64,000 nt of DNA, from assembly GCA_965226695.1 (NCBI GenBank), contig OZ245405.1:1054001-1118000 (forward strand). Direction: 5' to 3'. Each line of letters starts with the position of its first letter. The stretch's first letter is position 1. Source of the stretch: CATOSD01 sp965226695. Lineage in GTDB: Bacteria > Chloroflexota > Dehalococcoidia > Lucifugimonadales > CATOSD01. The notes beneath the pieces were generated by a model. The model did not search any database and was not told the origin of the DNA. It saw only the letters and a list, made by a program, of their open reading frames with translations. Positions 53,092 through 63,974 of the stretch are shown here, piece by piece. The position numbers were made by a program, and so were the translations under genes.

Positions 53092-53739
53092 CTACAGCGT
53101 GCGGAACACACCGATGACGCGACCACGGACGGCCACCTGGTCCGCCGGCAGGTCGATGGGCGCCATGGTCTCGTTCTCGGGCTGTAGCCTGACCGTGTCG
53201 CCATACAGGTAGAAACGCTTCAGCGTGACCTCTTCGTCGTTCAGGAGCCACGCCGCCACCATGTCGCCGTTTTCCGGCTGTACAACCGGCTCGAGCAGCA
53301 CGAGGTCGCCGTCCGCGACGAGGGCGTCGATCATCGAGGTTCCCTTTACCCTGAGGGCATAGACGTCCGACCTGCCGTTTGTGAGCGACTGGGGTATCTC
53401 GACGTTCTCGTAGTCATCGTCGGTGCGAATGTCCGAGGCGAAGGTAGGGAGCGGGTCGCCGGCGGCTATGCTGCCGAGGACCGGCACGCGAAGGATTTCG
53501 GGGCCGGGAGCGCCGCTCCAGCCGTCCGTCAGTTCGATTCCACGGGACACTCCGGCGTAACGTTTCAGGTAACCCTCGCGATGCAGAATCTTGAGGTTGT
53601 AGTCGACCACCGACGTGGAACTGACCTCGCAGCCCGTCTGGATGTCCCGGACGGTTGGCGGGTAGTGGTGGTCCACCAGGAAGTCGCGGATGAATTCCAG
53701 AATCCGCTGCTGCCGTGCGGAAATCCTGCCCTTTGCCAT
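53092..53739 (-). CDS. lexA: LexA repressor
   Basis: A 215-residue SOS repressor. The N-terminal winged helix-turn-helix is ISARQQRILEFIRDFL with PPTVRDIQTGCEVSSTSVVD (residues 6-46). The self-cleavage site is A93-G94 in GSIAAGDPL. The Ser-Lys catalytic dyad is S135 (VKGTSMIDAL) and K174 (VTLKRFY). RecA-stimulated autocleavage lifts repression of DNA repair genes. Length matches the family. The HTH differs from the E. coli type in the recognition helix, as in Chloroflexota. An imperfect SOS-box-like site lies upstream. Confidence 0.93.
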   Translation of the reverse strand: MAKGRISARQQRILEFIRDFLVDHHYPPTVRDIQTGCEVSSTSVVDYNLKILHREGYLKRYAGVSRGIELTDGWSGAPGPEILRVPVLGSIAAGDPLPTFASDIRTDDDYENVEIPQSLTNGRSDVYALRVKGTSMIDALVADGDLVLLEPVVQPENGDMVAAWLLNDEEVTLKRFYLYGDTVRLQPENETMAPIDLPADQVAVRGRVIGVFRTL

Positions 53740-53775
53740 GTGTCACCCCCAGCGCGCACGTTCAATATGCTACCT

Positions 53776-53787
53776 GACCAAATGTTC
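53776..53787 (-). promoter_or_regulatory. Possible LexA-binding site upstream of lexA
   Basis: On the minus strand GAACATTTGGTC matches the Gram-positive-type GAACNNNNGTTC in seven of eight defined positions, within CGAACATTTGGTCAG. It sits between a candidate -35 (TTGCCG) and -10 (CATATT) with 17-base spacing, the right place for autorepression. The true Chloroflexota box may differ. Confidence 0.4.
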
Positions 53788-53832
53788 GGCAAAGTGTAAC
53801 AAGGCAGAACAGCCGTGTCAAGCGCGGCTGAA

Positions 53833-53861
53833 TTGACTTGGTAGGTGCGAGGTGCTAATCT
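53833..53861 (+). promoter_or_regulatory. Promoter of the cupredoxin gene
   Basis: TTGACT (53833-53838) and TAATCT (53856-53861) with 17-base spacing, 81 bases before the GTG start. Confidence 0.65.
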
Positions 53862-53942
53862 GTGTGAAATATGTAACGAATGCCTGTGCCAGGCTTGGCC
53901 CACCTGCACTCGAGGCCGGTTTTCGCTACTACAGGAGGCGAT

Positions 53943-54410
53943 GTGCTCAAGAGATTGGTCCTCTCAGCGCCGATTCTTGGTCTGCTGGTGCTCGCAATTG
54001 CGGCGTGCGGGAGCGAGCCGGAGCCAATGGCCGCTTTCATGCGTGCCTCACCCCCTCTGCCACCTCCCGCGCCCGCGGTTCCGGCGACTCCAACCCCCAC
54101 AGGGCCTGAGAATGGAGGAGGCGGTGGAGGCACTCCTGTCACCGTGGACCTGCTGGACAACGACGGCAGAGGCCCCTACTCATACGAGCCCGCGGACTTC
54201 AGCTTTTCGGTCGGAGAGAAGGTGACCTTCACTCTCTCTGCTGAGGCGGTGTACCACACGTTCACCATCGATGGCACGAGCTTCGACATCGACGTCGACG
54301 TGGGCGAGGTCAAGGAAGTCACCTTCACCTTCGACGAGCCGGGCACGTACAACCTCATCTGCATCCCGCACGAGCTGAACGGGATGGTGGGTGTCATCAC
54401 CGTCCAGTAG
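53943..54410 (+). CDS. Cupredoxin-domain lipoprotein
   Basis: A 155-residue exported lipoprotein. The signal peptide ends in LAIAAC (lipid-modified Cys near residue 22), followed by a Pro-rich linker (PPLPPPAPAVPATPTPTGPE) and a Gly run, then a plastocyanin-like cupredoxin domain. Its copper ligands look to be His in AVYHTFTI, and Cys, His and Met in YNLICIPHELNGMVG. It could shuttle electrons or bind copper outside the membrane. GTG is chosen because AGGAGG lies five bases upstream. It precedes a YceI lipoprotein and a copper ATPase. Confidence 0.85.
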   Translation: MLKRLVLSAPILGLLVLAIAACGSEPEPMAAFMRASPPLPPPAPAVPATPTPTGPENGGGGGGTPVTVDLLDNDGRGPYSYEPADFSFSVGEKVTFTLSAEAVYHTFTIDGTSFDIDVDVGEVKEVTFTFDEPGTYNLICIPHELNGMVGVITVQ

Positions 54411-54512
54411 GCTACGCGTGAGGGCCACACGGGCCGCATGGTGGCCGCCGTCCGCCAGCGGCGCCGTACTCGGTGTTTCCCCTTTGACGACCGCTTGGAC
54501 GGGAGAACCCGT

Positions 54513-55355
54513 ATGAGACTATTCGCGCATCGTTTGCCCCTGCTACCCGTAGCATTGCTTATAGGTGCCGCGGCGTTGTTCGCATTAGCCGCCTGCGGTT
54601 CTTCCACGGACTCTGACGGCGCGCCACCTCGGCCGCCAACGGCAACCGGGGCGGCACCCGCCCAACAGCCGCCGACGCCACCCCCAGCGACGCTGCCGAC
54701 CTCGACGGTTGTTCGGCCCAGCGTGCCACCGGACACGCCCAGCGCGAGCGAGTTGGCTCCCGCCCAGGACCCGACGGCGGAGGCGGTCCAGCCTGGTGCG
54801 TCAGGCGGCGAGGGCAGGGTGACCGTCACCATCGGTGATGAGTCGTTGGCCCGCTACGTGATCGGTGAGCAGCTTGCCAATCGGGATCTGCCCAACGACG
54901 CCATTGGCGAGACGCCGAACGTCTCCGGCAGCATTGTCTTCGACGCCGACGGCAGGGTTATGCCGGAGCTGTCGGCCCTGGTAGTGGACGTGTCAACGTT
55001 GAGGAGCGACTCGGACCGCCGCGACAACTACCTGCGTGGCAACACGCTGCAGACAGGGACCTACCCTGAGGCTCGGCTGGCGGTGAGTGAGGCTATAGAC
55101 CTGCCCTGGCCGCTGCCGGACAACGGGCAGGCGACATTCATGCTGATCGGTGACTTCACCGTGAGGGACGTGACCAAGGTGGTTAAGTGGGAGGTCACGG
55201 CGGAGTTCGGGCCGCAGATCACCGGCCAGGCGGTGGCGGTGTTCACGTTCGACTACTTCGAAATGAGCAAACCGAGACTGGCGTTCATCCTGAGCCTGGA
55301 CGACGAGATACGGCTGGAGCTTGATTTCGTGGCTTCCGTCGAGGGCGCCCAGTAG
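54513..55355 (+). CDS. YceI family lipoprotein
   Basis: A 280-residue exported protein. It has a signal peptide ending in FALAAC, a long Pro/Ala/Thr linker (PPRPPTATGAAPAQQPPTPP and on) to about residue 100, and a YceI lipocalin-like domain: LARYVIGEQLANRDLPNDAI, NVSGSIVFDADGRVMPELSA, DLPWPLPDNGQATFMLIGDF, then VRDVTKVVKWEVTAEFG. YceI domains bind isoprenoid-type lipids in their barrel. GGGAGAACC precedes ATG 54513. It follows the cupredoxin gene by about 100 bases and may be cotranscribed. Confidence 0.85.
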   Translation: MRLFAHRLPLLPVALLIGAAALFALAACGSSTDSDGAPPRPPTATGAAPAQQPPTPPPATLPTSTVVRPSVPPDTPSASELAPAQDPTAEAVQPGASGGEGRVTVTIGDESLARYVIGEQLANRDLPNDAIGETPNVSGSIVFDADGRVMPELSALVVDVSTLRSDSDRRDNYLRGNTLQTGTYPEARLAVSEAIDLPWPLPDNGQATFMLIGDFTVRDVTKVVKWEVTAEFGPQITGQAVAVFTFDYFEMSKPRLAFILSLDDEIRLELDFVASVEGAQ

Positions 55356-55382
55356 GAGCGGCCCGGGGACTGCGTGTGACAT

Positions 55383-55420
55383 CACCTCACCCTAACCCTC
55401 TCCCATCAAGGGAGAGGGGA
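55383..55420 (-). repeat. Family A REP-like repeat
   Basis: CACCTCACCCTAACCCTCTC, then CCATCAAGGGAGAGGGGA; downstream of the YceI gene. Confidence 0.9.
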
Positions 55421-55431
55421 TAGAGCGTGGC

Positions 55432-55498
55432 TTCACCCCCATCCCTTCGACAGGCTCAGGGCAGGCACTAACCTTCCCCTCTCAAGGGGGAAAGGGCT
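55432..55498 (-). repeat. Family A2 REP interrupted by a 24-base insert
   Basis: TTCACCCCCATCC, insert CTTCGACAGGCTCAGGGCAG, then CACTAACCTTCCCC and TCTCAAGGGGGAAAGGG. The insert occupies the same junction of tail and hairpin as at 28301. Confidence 0.8.
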
Positions 55499-55609
55499 GG
55501 CGGTGCTGGCAGTCGTTGACCGGCGGATTGGCCCGCGCGTATCATGTGCCAAAGGTCCGCTCGCCATTGTAGGCGGGTGCGGCGCTTCGGAATTCCCAGG
55601 GGCAACCAC

Positions 55610-58081
<2,472 letters not shown>

Positions 58082-58098
58082 CAGGGGAGGCGGCGACT

Positions 58099-58305
58099 TT
58101 GCGAATTCCATTTTTCAGCAGGCGCGGCGAAGAGTTGATGGCGACTGACCCGGTCTGCCACATGGAGGTGGACACCAAGCGCCCCAACGGCGGCACCTGG
58201 GAGCACGAGGGCGTCACGTACTACTTCTGCGGCCCGGGCTGCAACCGGGCGTTCCAGAAGGAGCCGGAAGCCTACCTATCCGGCGAAAAGAAGATCGACA
58301 TGTGA
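58099..58305 (+). CDS. YHS domain protein
   Basis: A 68-residue protein with the YHS metal-binding domain: ATDPVCHMEVDTKRPNGGTW at residues 15-34, then YYFCGPGCNRAFQKEPEAYL at 45-64. YHS domains bind copper or other soft metals and often accompany CopA-type ATPases; here it directly follows one on the same strand. Start taken as TTG 58099 with GGGGAGG nine bases before; ATG 58138 would give a 55-residue protein. Confidence 0.88.
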   Translation: MRIPFFSRRGEELMATDPVCHMEVDTKRPNGGTWEHEGVTYYFCGPGCNRAFQKEPEAYLSGEKKIDM

Positions 58306-58315
58306 GGTCTCTCCA

Positions 58316-58380
58316 GTTCCCTCTCCCTCGATGGGAGAAGGTTAGAGACTGCCCCGTGCTAGATACGGGGTGAGTGTGAA
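58316..58380 (+). repeat. Family A REP interrupted by a hairpin insert
   Basis: TTCCCTCTCCCTCGATGGGA, then GAAGGTTAG, insert AGACTGCCCCGTGCTAGATA with CGG, and tail GGTGAGTGTGA. The insert contains the palindrome CCCCGTGCTAGATACGGGG and sits at the same junction as those at 28301 and 55432. Confidence 0.75.
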
Positions 58381-58510
58381 AGGGCTGCGCGTATGACAAG
58401 ATCGGTACACCCTCTTGACTCCCCCGTTCTGCGCGCCAGCCTGATTGACCGGCTGCCGTCCCTGGCGGATAATGTACGGGCACGGCTCGACCGGGCCGCG
58501 CCCCAAGTGC

Positions 58511-58595
58511 GCCGAAGTGGCGGAATGGTAGACGCGGCGGTCTCAAAAACCGTTGGGAGTTAAATCCCGTGTCGGTTCGACTCCGACCTTCGGCA
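58511..58595 (+). tRNA. tRNA-Leu (anticodon CAA)
   Basis: Acceptor GCCGAAG...CTTCGGC, D-arm GTGGCGGAATGGTAGACGC, anticodon arm GCGGT-CTCAAAA-ACCGT with CAA at the centre, a type II variable arm (TGGGAGTTAAATCCCGT), and T-arm GTCGGTTCGACTCCGAC. The 3' CCA is not encoded; the gene ends at discriminator A. Confidence 0.94.
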
Positions 58596-58712
58596 CTCGG
58601 CGCCATAGCGGCGCCATGGTGAACATTTCAATCGAGCCGGTCCGGCGACGCTGGACCGGCCAATTCGCGCGTTCCCGATTACGCGCGCCGGAGCACTCGC
58701 AAGGAGGCCGCA

Positions 58713-58736
58713 ATGACGGTGTCAGATGAGGCTTAG
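58713..58736 (+). other. Seven-codon minicistron overlapping the mfd start
   Basis: The strong AAGGAGG (58701-58707) precedes ATG 58713 by five bases. This ATG opens only MTVSDEA before TAG 58734-58736, overlapping the mfd ATG (58726) in another frame. It may couple translation or be a start-site frameshift. Confidence 0.4.
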
Positions 58737-61700
58737 CTCGCTTGGGCGTCTGCTGAGCGGCACGCCGCAGTTCGCAAAGCTGCGGAAGTCGCTGATGCGG
58801 AAGCGCTCGCACGAAAAGCTGATCGTCCCCGAACAGTCCGTCCCGTTCGCGCTCGTACAGCTTTGGCGCGAGCTGGACGTGCCCATGGTCGTCGTCGCGC
58901 CGCTGCCTGAGCACGCGCGACGACTCTACGAACAGATGCAGCTCTGGGGCGGCGAGTCGTGCGCGCTCCACTTCCCCGAGACCGAGACGCTGCCATTCGA
59001 GCGCCTGGCCTCGGACGACGGCACCATCCAGCAGCGGCTCTCCACGCTCGCGGCGCTCCACGTCGCCGGAGAGACGCGACCGCCCGCCGTCGTGGCGTCG
59101 GCGTCCGCGGCGACGCAGAAGACGCTTGACAGGCGCAGTTTCGGGGAGAGCAGCCACGACATCGGTCTGCGGGACAGCCTGGACCTCGACGAGACGCTGG
59201 ACCTCTGGCGGCGAATAGGCTACCGGTTCGAAAGCTCGGTTTCGGCCCCTGGCCAGTTCGGCCGGCGCGGCGGCATTATCGACGTCTTCCCAGTGGGCGC
59301 GCAAGCGCCCGTCCGCGTCGAGCTGTGGGGCAACGAGATTGACACCATCCGCGAGTTCGACCCGTTCACGCAACGCTCCACGCACGCCGTTGAGAGCGTA
59401 ACGATCATCCCGGCGCGTGAGACCCTGCCGTCGCTCACGCCTCGCGAGCGGCTCGACGCTCGGCTCAGCCGCGTCGACGTCTCCAACTGCGTTCCGGCGT
59501 CGGCGGAGAGGCTTCAGGACGAGTTCAACGCGCTCCTGGACGGCTACGACGTGGAGGAGCTGGAGTTCTACGCGGGTTTCTTCAATCACGGCTCCCTGTT
59601 CGACTATCTGCCCGATGGCGGGATGCTGGTGGTGGTACGCCCGGGCCGCGTCGCCGGCGCGGCGTGGGACGTCGAGGAGCGCACGGAACACCTGCGCGAG
59701 GCAAAGGAACGGCGGGGCGAGCTCCCGCAGCTGTTCCCCTCTTCCCACTTCGCGTGGCACGAGGTCGAGGAGCGGATGGGCCGATTCGCCAGGCGTCTGG
59801 ACGTTGAGCCTTCGGCAGCGGGCGAGCGCGACGAGGCGGCCTCGCACGTTCTGCCTTTCGGCGCCGCGCCTGCGTACTTCGGCAAGCTCGAAGACTTCGT
59901 CGAGGACGTGGACGGCTTTGCCGGTCAAGAGCGGCGCGTGGTCGCGGTCACGTCCCACTCGAGGCGGCTGGGCGAGATACTGGACAGCTACGGAGTCGAC
60001 GCCAACGTCGGTCCGGACCTCGACGACGACAGGCCGCCCGGCTCGGTCAGTGTGCTCCAGGCGGAGGGCGCGGGCCTGCAGGAGGGATTCACGCTGTCCA
60101 CGCCTTCGGGCGAACTGGTCGTATTCAGCGACGCCGAGGTCTTCGGCGTTGCCAAGCGGCGCAGCTCCGCCAGGCGCAATACCATGAGGCGGGCGGCCTT
60201 CCTATCCGAGCTCAACCCCGGGGACTACGTGGTGCACGTGGAGCACGGCATTGGCAGGTTCGTGGGTACGGGCAAGGGCCCGCGTGGCCAGGATGGCGAA
60301 TTCCTCACACTCCAGTACGCCCAGGGCGACAAGCTGTACGTGCCGATGGAGCACCTCGATCGGGTCGGGCCATACGTCGCGCCGCTGGACCGCCCGCCAT
60401 CGCTAACGCGCCTCGGCACGCAGGAGTGGCGTCGCGCCAAGGCGCGGGCGGAGCGGTCCACGCGGGAGATGGCCTCCGAGCTGCTCGCGCTGTACGCCTC
60501 GCGAGAGCTTTCGGAGGGCTACGCCTTCGCCCCCGACACGCACTGGCAGTCAGAGCTGGAGGAGTCGTTTCCGTACGAGGAGACGCCTGACCAGCTTTCC
60601 ACAATCTCCGAGGTGAAGTCCGACATGGAGTCGATCCGGCCCATGGACAGGCTCATTTGCGGCGACGTGGGCTACGGCAAGACCGAGATAGCCCTGCGCG
60701 CCGCCTTCAAGGTTGTCATGGAGGGTCTGCAGGTCGCCATCCTCGTGCCGACAACCGTGCTGGCCCAGCAGCACTACATGACGTTCACACAGCGCCTGGG
60801 CGCCTATCCCGTGAGGATCGAGGCGCTGAGCAGGTTCCGTACCGACCGGGAGCAGCGCGACATCGTGCGGCGGCTGGCCGAGGGCGAGGTGGATATATGC
60901 GTGGGAACGCATCGCCTGCTGCAAAAGGACGTGCGCTTCAAGAATCTGGGACTCGTGGTCGTGGACGAGGAGCAACGCTTCGGCGTGGCCCACAAGGAGC
61001 GGCTCAAACAGATGCGCGAGCAGGTCGACGTGCTCACCATGACGGCGACGCCCATTCCTCGAACGCTCCACATGTCCCTGGCCGGCGTGCGCGACATGAG
61101 CACCATCGAGACGCCGCCCGAAGAGCGTCTGCCCATCAAGACCTACGTGTCGGAGTTCAGCGAGGACCTGGTACGGGAGGCGATTCTCCGGGAGCTCGAC
61201 AGGCAGGGGCAGGTCTACTTCCTGCACAACCGCGTGTACAACATCGACTACATGGCCGGTTACGTGAGGCGGATCGTACCCGAGGCCGAGGTGGGAGTCG
61301 CGCACGGCCAGATGCCCGAGGGCCAGCTAGAGAACACGATGCTGGATTTCGCCGAGGGCAAGATGGACGTGCTCGTGTGCACGACGATAATCGAGTCGGG
61401 CCTCGACATCCAGAACGTCAACACGCTGATAGTCAATCGCGCCGACGCTTTCGGCCTGGCCCAACTCTACCAGCTACGCGGCCGGGTGGGCCGCGGCTCC
61501 CGCCGTGCGTACTCTTACCTGCTCGTGCCCAAGGCGCGCAGCCTTACGGAGGCGGCGGACAAGCGGCTGCGGGCGATGCTGGCGGCGTCCGAGCTGAGCG
61601 CGGGCTTTCGCATCGCCATGAAGGACCTCGAAATCAGGGGCGCCGGCAACATCCTTGGGGCCGAGCAGAGCGGACACATCCACGCCGTCGGGTTCAATCT

Positions 61701-62292
61701 CTACACGCAGCTACTTTCCAACGCCGTCGAGGAACTCCGGGCCACAGGCGGCGTCGGGCGGAACGGCGCGGGCGGAGCGGAACAGGCTGAGAGTGAGCGA
61801 GAACCGGGCGCGTTCGCGACGGCAGAGCTGCCGGCGGAGGGGCCGAAGCTCGACCTGGGCATACCGGCGAGCCTGCCCGAAGACTACGTGGAGCACCTGC
61901 CCGCGCGCATCGACCTTTACAACAGGCTTGCCAGGCTGTCCAAGACTGAGGCGGTGAACGACGTGGAGGACGAGCTGAGAGACCGGTTCGGCCCGCTGCC
62001 CTGGCAGGCGCAGAACCTGCTCTACATGACGCGGCTCAGGATAAGCGCCCGAGAGGCCGGCATCGTCGCCGTCACGCGCCAGTCCGAGCGAATCGTCATC
62101 CAGTTGCGCGATAGCGTCGGCGGCGCGAGGCCGGCGCTGCAGCGGGCCGTCGGTCGCGCGGTCGAGGTCGGCAACACGCAGCTGCGCATGAGGGTGGACG
62201 GCGCCGCCTCCGGCTGGGAGGCCGCGCTCGCCGACGCCGTCCGGCGGCTCGCCGACTTCCGCGCGCGCGTGCTGTCAGCCGGCGCGGCGTAG
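58726..62292 (+). CDS. mfd: Transcription-repair coupling factor
   Basis: An 1188-residue Mfd. An N-terminal UvrB-like region (RGGIIDVFPVGAQAPVRVEL near residue 180) is followed by the RNA-polymerase interaction domain (DYVVHVEHGIGRFVGTGKGP near 500). The superfamily 2 helicase has Walker A LICGDVGYGKTEIALRAAFK near 645 and VVVDEEQRFGV near 745, motif III TMTATPIPRTLHM near 770, and motif VI YQLRGRVGRGSRRAYSYLLV near 915. A TRCF C-terminal domain (LPEDYVEHLPARIDLYNRLA) near 1048 completes it. It removes stalled RNA polymerase and recruits UvrA. A minicistron precedes its ATG. Confidence 0.95.
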   Translation: MRLSSLGRLLSGTPQFAKLRKSLMRKRSHEKLIVPEQSVPFALVQLWRELDVPMVVVAPLPEHARRLYEQMQLWGGESCALHFPETETLPFERLASDDGTIQQRLSTLAALHVAGETRPPAVVASASAATQKTLDRRSFGESSHDIGLRDSLDLDETLDLWRRIGYRFESSVSAPGQFGRRGGIIDVFPVGAQAPVRVELWGNEIDTIREFDPFTQRSTHAVESVTIIPARETLPSLTPRERLDARLSRVDVSNCVPASAERLQDEFNALLDGYDVEELEFYAGFFNHGSLFDYLPDGGMLVVVRPGRVAGAAWDVEERTEHLREAKERRGELPQLFPSSHFAWHEVEERMGRFARRLDVEPSAAGERDEAASHVLPFGAAPAYFGKLEDFVEDVDGFAGQERRVVAVTSHSRRLGEILDSYGVDANVGPDLDDDRPPGSVSVLQAEGAGLQEGFTLSTPSGELVVFSDAEVFGVAKRRSSARRNTMRRAAFLSELNPGDYVVHVEHGIGRFVGTGKGPRGQDGEFLTLQYAQGDKLYVPMEHLDRVGPYVAPLDRPPSLTRLGTQEWRRAKARAERSTREMASELLALYASRELSEGYAFAPDTHWQSELEESFPYEETPDQLSTISEVKSDMESIRPMDRLICGDVGYGKTEIALRAAFKVVMEGLQVAILVPTTVLAQQHYMTFTQRLGAYPVRIEALSRFRTDREQRDIVRRLAEGEVDICVGTHRLLQKDVRFKNLGLVVVDEEQRFGVAHKERLKQMREQVDVLTMTATPIPRTLHMSLAGVRDMSTIETPPEERLPIKTYVSEFSEDLVREAILRELDRQGQVYFLHNRVYNIDYMAGYVRRIVPEAEVGVAHGQMPEGQLENTMLDFAEGKMDVLVCTTIIESGLDIQNVNTLIVNRADAFGLAQLYQLRGRVGRGSRRAYSYLLVPKARSLTEAADKRLRAMLAASELSAGFRIAMKDLEIRGAGNILGAEQSGHIHAVGFNLYTQLLSNAVEELRATGGVGRNGAGGAEQAESEREPGAFATAELPAEGPKLDLGIPASLPEDYVEHLPARIDLYNRLARLSKTEAVNDVEDELRDRFGPLPWQAQNLLYMTRLRISAREAGIVAVTRQSERIVIQLRDSVGGARPALQRAVGRAVEVGNTQLRMRVDGAASGWEAALADAVRRLADFRARVLSAGAA

Positions 62293-62360
62293 CACGATCT
62301 CTACAGGAACGTGCTAGAATAGCCAATCAATGTGAGCTTTAGCGATAGTGGGGACCAATA

Positions 62361-63134
62361 GTGGTATTCGACGCCATCCGCAATGCAATGACTGAACCCG
62401 GCCGCAGTCTTGCAGAAACTTCGACGGTCGAATTGGTGACAAATCAGGACATTCTGCCTGCGATCATAAAGCTCATTGAGGACGCAAGTGAAAGAGTGAT
62501 TCTGGTTTCCCCGTACAACAAGTACACGAACCATCTACGAAATGAGGTGAAGCGGGCAGCCCAAAAGCTTGACGTGACTGCGGTTTGCCGAAAGGAACAG
62601 GAGAAAGATGAGAAGGAGCACATCGAGCAACTGATTGAATGGGGAGCCGATGTCTACCTAGTGGAGCGACTTCACGCCAAGATCTTTGCCAACGAAGAGC
62701 AAGTAATTGTCACGTCAATGAATCTCCACAGTTCTTCTGACCGAGACTCAACTGAGATAGCAGTCCGGATTTCCGACCGCGTTTTACATAAGGAGATTAT
62801 TGATTTCATCGAGGACAAAGTGACAGTAGGAATCAAGCCTCTGGAGGCTCCCAATAGAGCCTCACAGGCTAGAGCGGCGAAGGCAACTACGAAGACAAGA
62901 AAAGCGGCCCGCCCGCCGAGGTCTACTGCCCAGGGCCACTGCATAAGGTGCGGGCAGGGAGTTGCGCTAAATCTCGATCGACCGCTGTGCGACGACTGCT
63001 ACCCGAAGTGGGCGGAATACAAAAAGTTGGACTATGCGGAGAATTTCTGCATATCCTGCGGCCAGCAACGTAAGAACATAAGCTACGCCAAACCGCGATG
63101 CCTCAGGTGTTGGCGTGAGCAGGAAAAGTCCTGA
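62361..63134 (+). CDS. Phospholipase D-like protein with C-terminal zinc ribbons
   Basis: A 257-residue protein. Residues 20-150 form a PLD-like domain: AIIKLIEDASERVILVSPYN near 34, then an HxK motif in LVERLHAKIFANEEQVIVTS near 105 with NLHSSSDRDSTEIAVRI after it. Only one HKD half-site is present, so it would work as a dimer. After a basic linker (TTKTRKAARPPRS) come two ribbons: CIRCGQGVALNLDRPLCDDC (~194-213) and CISCGQQRKNISYAKPRCLRC (~228-248). Start GTG 62361 with GGGGA upstream. Base composition is less GC-rich than its neighbours, suggesting transfer. Confidence 0.7.
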   Translation: MVFDAIRNAMTEPGRSLAETSTVELVTNQDILPAIIKLIEDASERVILVSPYNKYTNHLRNEVKRAAQKLDVTAVCRKEQEKDEKEHIEQLIEWGADVYLVERLHAKIFANEEQVIVTSMNLHSSSDRDSTEIAVRISDRVLHKEIIDFIEDKVTVGIKPLEAPNRASQARAAKATTKTRKAARPPRSTAQGHCIRCGQGVALNLDRPLCDDCYPKWAEYKKLDYAENFCISCGQQRKNISYAKPRCLRCWREQEKS

Positions 63135-63204
63135 CGGGGGGCGACGAGGCAGGGAGAGCCCGGAGCCGACGCTGCGTCGGGGGTGGGGACTGAGCAGTCC
63201 TCCA

Positions 63205-63229
63205 GGGCGGTTCGCGAACCGCCCCTACG
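63205..63229. repeat. Family B palindromic repeat (diverged)
   Basis: AGGGCGGTTCGCGAACCGCC, then CCTAC; between the PLD-like gene and the HAD gene. Confidence 0.7.
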
Positions 63230-63242
63230 TTGGGCGACAGCG

Positions 63243-63974
63243 TCAGTGCGAGGCGCCGCCCTCGCGGGCCAGGGACTCCAGCAGCGCCAGCAGCTCGGGC
63301 AGCGCCTCGATGCGGTGGCAGTGGGTAACGCCGGAGTGGTTGCCGTCCCGGTCCAGCAGCACCGGCGTGATGCCGACGCGGCGCGCGCCTTCCACGTCCG
63401 ACTCGAGCTGGTCGCCAACGTGTACGACCTCGCGCGGCTCCGCGTTCGCCCTGCGCAGCGCCTCCCGGAAGATGGGCGCGTGCGGCTTTTCCGACCGGGC
63501 CTCTATCGACGTCACCGCGAAATCGACCCGACCTTCCAGTCCGAAGTCCGCCAGAATCTCGCCGCTACCACGGTTCATGTTGGTCACCACACCCAGCGTC
63601 AGGCCCCGCGACCTGAGCGTCTCCAGCGTGGGAGCCACGTCATCGAACAGGGCCATGGCGTAGGGCACCTGCCGGACCCGCCGCCAGATCTGCGCCGCCC
63701 GCTCCACTGTCACCTCGACGTCCGAGCCCTTCAGCACGCGCTGCTCGTACCCCGCGAAGAAGTCCTCGCGCTCGGCGTCGCTGAGCGAGCGTAGCGGCCT
63801 GACCCGGTTCTGCTCCGCCATGAATGTGTCGGCCAGCCTGTAGCCCCGCAGGATTCCGTCCGGCGTCACGCTGATGCCGAAGTCCGCGCAGGCGGTGGAC
63901 TGGATCTCATATCTTGAGGGTTTGAAACCCGCGAGGGTACCGTACAGATCGAAGAAAACCGCGCCAATCATCAC
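63243..63974 (-). CDS. HAD superfamily hydrolase
   Basis: A 243-residue haloacid-dehalogenase-type phosphatase. Motif I is AVFFDLYGTLAG near residue 5 with D-x-Y-G-T, motif II is VVTNMNRGSGEILADFG near 128, motif III Lys in EARSEKPHAPIFREALRR near 158, and motif IV VVHVGDQLESDVEGARRVG near 180. A helical cap (residues 18-80) lies between motifs I and II. The start is GTG 63974 or ATG 63971. Substrate unknown; the set of motifs fits a phosphoglycolate-phosphatase-like enzyme. Confidence 0.88.
   Translation of the reverse strand: MMIGAVFFDLYGTLAGFKPSRYEIQSTACADFGISVTPDGILRGYRLADTFMAEQNRVRPLRSLSDAEREDFFAGYEQRVLKGSDVEVTVERAAQIWRRVRQVPYAMALFDDVAPTLETLRSRGLTLGVVTNMNRGSGEILADFGLEGRVDFAVTSIEARSEKPHAPIFREALRRANAEPREVVHVGDQLESDVEGARRVGITPVLLDRDGNHSGVTHCHRIEALPELLALLESLAREGGASH

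Noticed and set aside
58543..59958. A long minus-strand frame across tRNA-Leu(CAA) and the start of mfd
   Set aside because: Runs antisense through a tRNA and mfd; composition is that of a shadow frame.
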